The notes under the pieces: model-generated
Databases searched by the model: none
Seen by the model: the letters and a program-made list of their open reading frames with translations, nothing else
What the model was told of the DNA's origin: nothing
Translations under genes and position numbers: made by a program
Shown: piece by piece, positions 60,801-64,000 of the stretch
Layout of the letters: the number at the start of each line of letters is the position of its first letter
How positions within the stretch are numbered: position 1 is the stretch's first letter
From: Diatrype stigma
Lineage: Eukaryota; Ascomycota; Sordariomycetes; Xylariales; Diatrypaceae
DNA: 64,000 nt
Direction: 5' to 3'
Assembly (NCBI GenBank): GCA_022225965.2
Contig: JAKJXP020000011.1
Location: 372,001 to 436,000 of the forward strand

Positions 60801-63800
60801 ACAGGTAGTAGCTAACTATTTCGTCGCATAGACATCGACGAGAGAGCGGTAGACACAGCGGTGCGTGGTAGCGTAGATCACTGTTCGGGGGTGGTCATTT
60901 GATGCCAAGCCCCACGGAAGATGGTGTGCGAGCGAGCTGTCAGGGCTGTCAGGGAGGAGGCACATATGACTTCCCGCCGCCCAGTTGCAATAAAACCTTA
61001 TCTCCATCTCTCGTGATGGATGCGATGGATGCTCTTTCTCCCATGCCTCTAGTCTTCTAGTCCTCTAGTCTTCTTGTCCTCTAGTCTGATCTCCATATTT
61101 CATCCAGATGAGCGAGGCCAACCCTACCACCTTACAGAGTTCCGGGAGCCGCGTGACGGGCCGTTGAATATAGTAGGTACCTACTAAGCCACCACAACGA
61201 CCACCACCCCTTGACCTACTATGAGGTACGTAGTGCTGGGAGAGGCGCGCTAGCTGGGAAGTTAAGCAATTTTCTTCCAAATTCCTTGTGGGTTCCCTAT
61301 CGAGCTTGGTTAATTATTCATCGTCGAAAAGGGGCCCGTCGCGTTGGCTTTGGCGCTGTTGTCCTTGACAACAGGAGCATTTCTTACATATTTCTTGCAG
61401 AAGAAGAAACCAACCGAAACCCACATGAGCTAGTTATGTCGAATCTTCGATGTGAAGAAGCTGGGGATCTTGTGTGATGCGATCCGCCCCCTTGATGCGC
61501 AGGTGGTCAATAGTATATTTATACATTGTATGATGCCTTGCAGAGCTAGGACGGACACGAACAGCGTGCAACATGAAAGGAGAGACGAAAAGACTTATTG
61601 GTATTTTGTAGACTACTTTAGTCAACTACTTACCTAGTCACGGAGCACGATTTGACTGATTCGGTGCTATGAACTGTTGGTGATCTTGCCCCAAGCCCCA
61701 ACGCCACATGCCTTTGCTTTGATACGCAATCGCGCTACCGTATGGATTCATATGTTGTGCTACTGTGTTCAACTGCTAAGCTGAGAGGCCGAACTGCCCC
61801 TGTAACAATTATAAACAAGCCCCCTATAAACCCCCACCAACCCGCTATACAGGTCTGGAAGCGAGCCGAAGGGTCACCAGAAGCTACTGCCTCGTGGTGC
61901 ACAGTGCCATTTCATTAAGCAGTGCTGTAGCCATCTGCCAATTTAGTTAATCTCACTATAGTACCTAGTCTACACGTCTAGCTAGCGGTTTGTCTTTTCG
62001 TCATCCCGTTGCGCTGCGATGGTAGAGCTGCGTCCTCAGCCTGGCAAGAATGGGAGTTGCTCTGACTGCCCTTTTGATAATTAATTACCTTACCTATGTA
62101 CGTATATACATACCACATACAACACCCATGGAGTCTAAGCTACTGGTTGAACCTCTTGCAAATCAAGCTTGATAAACTGGTTCGAGGTGAACCTTTCTGA
62201 AGCTTCAAGTGATTAGTTAGTTGTCTGTTGTTATATCCCTTCCTACCAACGTAAACCTGACCATACGTCAGCTACTTGTAGTTAGCTATCGTCATCTGAC
62301 CTCTGGGAGGCGATATACTACGTAGCATGCCGCCTCCTTTTCAGTATCCACCAACTACATTTTGATGCTAGGTGGTGCTCCGCTGCCTGCGAAACTCACG
62401 AAGTACATACATGTATAGTACTGTATGTACAATTTTGTGAACAATACCACTTACCGTACCCCTTACGCTTCCCCTGAACTATCAGACTATTTGATGACAC
62501 AGCTGATATATTCATTGATTCATCATACATGACACAGCACTGATTGGCTACACGGTACGCCTCATCTCGCAGCCGCTACCTCCGATCCACGCCTTGACAT
62601 CTTCCGAAGCCACTAGGGCAGCTGGGGCAGCTTCCAGTACATAGGAATGTCATGAGTGGCATGAGAGGCATGAGTGGGAGGTCGCCATACTACCTGCGCC
62701 ATACGACAGCGTCTCGAAGAATTACGAATGCAAGAGTCGAAGAACCTGAGAATAGGAGTCTAGAAGCAGTGACTCCTCTAGCGGTCTTCAACTCTAATTA
62801 TTACCTCCCCACCAACACTCCCTGCTAGGGACAACTTCCTCTATTACTGGTTCTCTCCTGGAACCTATTGTAGTTTGCCTCTCGACGAAACTTCTGCCTC
62901 TTCTGGATCATTGGTTGTAAGATTGAGCTTGGCAAGCTGTAAGAGCTAGAACTGCTAAAATTCATACGAGCCTCTTTGCTAGTTTCAAGAATAGGTATAT
63001 CTTTGAGACTATAGGTAGTTGTTCGCTCTGTTCTGTTCGCTAGTTGCTCCTTTCCCTCATATTGTCTCTGCTCTCGTGATCCCGATCTGTATTCCGATTC
63101 CGGCTCTCACTGCTCCCTCTGTCGTATTCCACTTCGAGGCTCCTTGAGTAAGTTACTGAGCTGCCTGAGGTAACTATCACTGCTGCATGTTTGCAACCCG
63201 GGCAAACCTGCATATCTAGGCTGGTAAGTAACATACCTACTATAGTTTATAGTAGCTGGAGCTGCTGGAGGTATTCAGTTGTACGCTTGCGCCCTTGTGG
63301 CTGATATATGGAGCGTCCTATTACCTACATACATGCAAGGGCACCGCCACTAACTTGCCTGAGGGTTAGACTCTAGGGAGTTAGAGTTGCGTCTGTCTGC
63401 GACCCAGGCTTCAGGGCTGCCCCCCCACTTGGCAAACCAAGCCGGCCAGTGGATTCGTTGGAGGGGCTTTAATCAGAGAGGGAGTCCGTCCTAATAATAA
63501 AAAGAAGAAAAAAAGAAAAGCGGCTCGAAAAATATTAGCGTCGTTTGTCCAGTCGCTCGTCGTCGGGGGACGGGGGAGACAGACGGGGGCGCTTTCAGTG
63601 GACGCTTTCACGCTTTCACGCTTTCGCGCTTCCACGCTTCCACGCTTCCACGCTTTCGCCCATTCACGTCAACCTGGTTTTAACCTTTTACGCCGCCTTT
63701 TCTCCTCTAGGCTCTCCCTTGCCCTCCCTCTCCTCTGCTCCCGCTCCCGCTCCTGCTCAGCTCAGCTCTGCTCTGCCCAGCGCTGCTCTGGATCCCCATC

Positions 63801-64000
63801 CCATCCTCGGCTCCTCCACTATTGCATCGTCGCTTTGAATTTTCCCACTTTCCATCTCCCACTCACTTCCCACCTTATCCTATCCCTATCACCCACCCCA
63901 TCGCCCTATTTCCCTCCCTAGCCTCTCCCACAATTTCTTTCCTTCTATTCGACCAAACCTGATGGTGCGCGATCAGCGACTGATCTTCATGCGAAAAGGG
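57882..64000. other. 6-kb gene-poor region, CT-rich right edge
   Basis: No protein or RNA gene recognised. Simple repeats: TGTATGTAGGTATGTATGTATG near 60378-60402; TCTAGTCTTCTAGTCCTCTAGTCTTC at 61050-61078; CTTTCACG/CTTCCACG repeats (eight or so) at 63605-63658; GCTCAGCTCAGCTCTGCTCTGC near 63755-63777. From about 63640 on it is strongly pyrimidine-rich with few ATGs, like the leader of a plus-strand gene starting beyond the window. Confidence 0.5.

Overview
This window looks like nuclear DNA of a filamentous ascomycete (Pezizomycotina, perhaps Sordariomycetes). Genes are split by short introns of about 50 to 110 bases with GTAAGT-type donors, CTAAC/CTGAC-like branch points and CAG/TAG acceptors. 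Recognisable genes include a THI4 gene with a fungal TPP riboswitch, H2A.Z, Eme1/Mms4, a fungal-type alkyltransferase-like protein and a valine tRNA with an intron. Gene models below were assembled by hand from open frames and splice signals; exon sums were checked to be multiples of three.

Layout. 1-3.2 kb: an orphan gene for a heptad-repeat protein behind a 1.7-kb leader that has no ATG at all and is built from tandem intron-exon units. 4.0-4.8 kb: a cluster of MITE-like repeats, with another copy at 26.1 kb. 5.4-10.2 kb: an MFS glycerophosphodiester-type transporter (-) divergent from an M24 metallopeptidase (+) with a His-rich insert. 10.3-13.3 kb: weak small genes. 13.6-17.1 kb: a fumarate reductase-type flavoprotein (-) divergent from a histidine phosphatase (+) that ends in a PCNA-binding-like PIP box and an NLS. 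17.7-20.7 kb: ATL DNA-repair protein (-) and THI4 (+). 22.0-24.8 kb: an EthD-fold protein and a hypothetical nuclear protein, both minus. 26.8-29.2 kb: Eme1/Mms4. 29.2-36.6 kb: gene-poor. 36.6-42.0 kb: a 1.7-thousand-residue kinesin. 43.5 kb: tRNA-Val(AAC). 44.7-46.5 kb: a protein with an RPA70N-like OB fold. 48.2-49.0 kb: H2A.Z. 52.1-53.7 kb: an F-box-like protein. 54.7-55.4 kb: a decayed flavin oxidoreductase. 55.9-57.3 kb: a secreted SGNH/GDSL esterase with a 10-nt microexon. 57.7 kb: a poly-G / N gap / poly-C assembly scar. 57.9-64 kb: no convincing gene; the right edge may be the leader of a gene outside the window.

There is no operon or clear biosynthetic cluster. Several genes concern genome maintenance (ATL, Eme1, H2A.Z, the PIP-box phosphatase and the RPA70N-like protein), but they are scattered on both strands among metabolic genes, so I do not claim they work as a unit. 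The most unusual items are the ATG-free tandem-intron leader, the PIP-box histidine phosphatase, the His-rich insert in the peptidase catalytic domain, the 10-nt microexon, and the RPA70N-like low-complexity protein.
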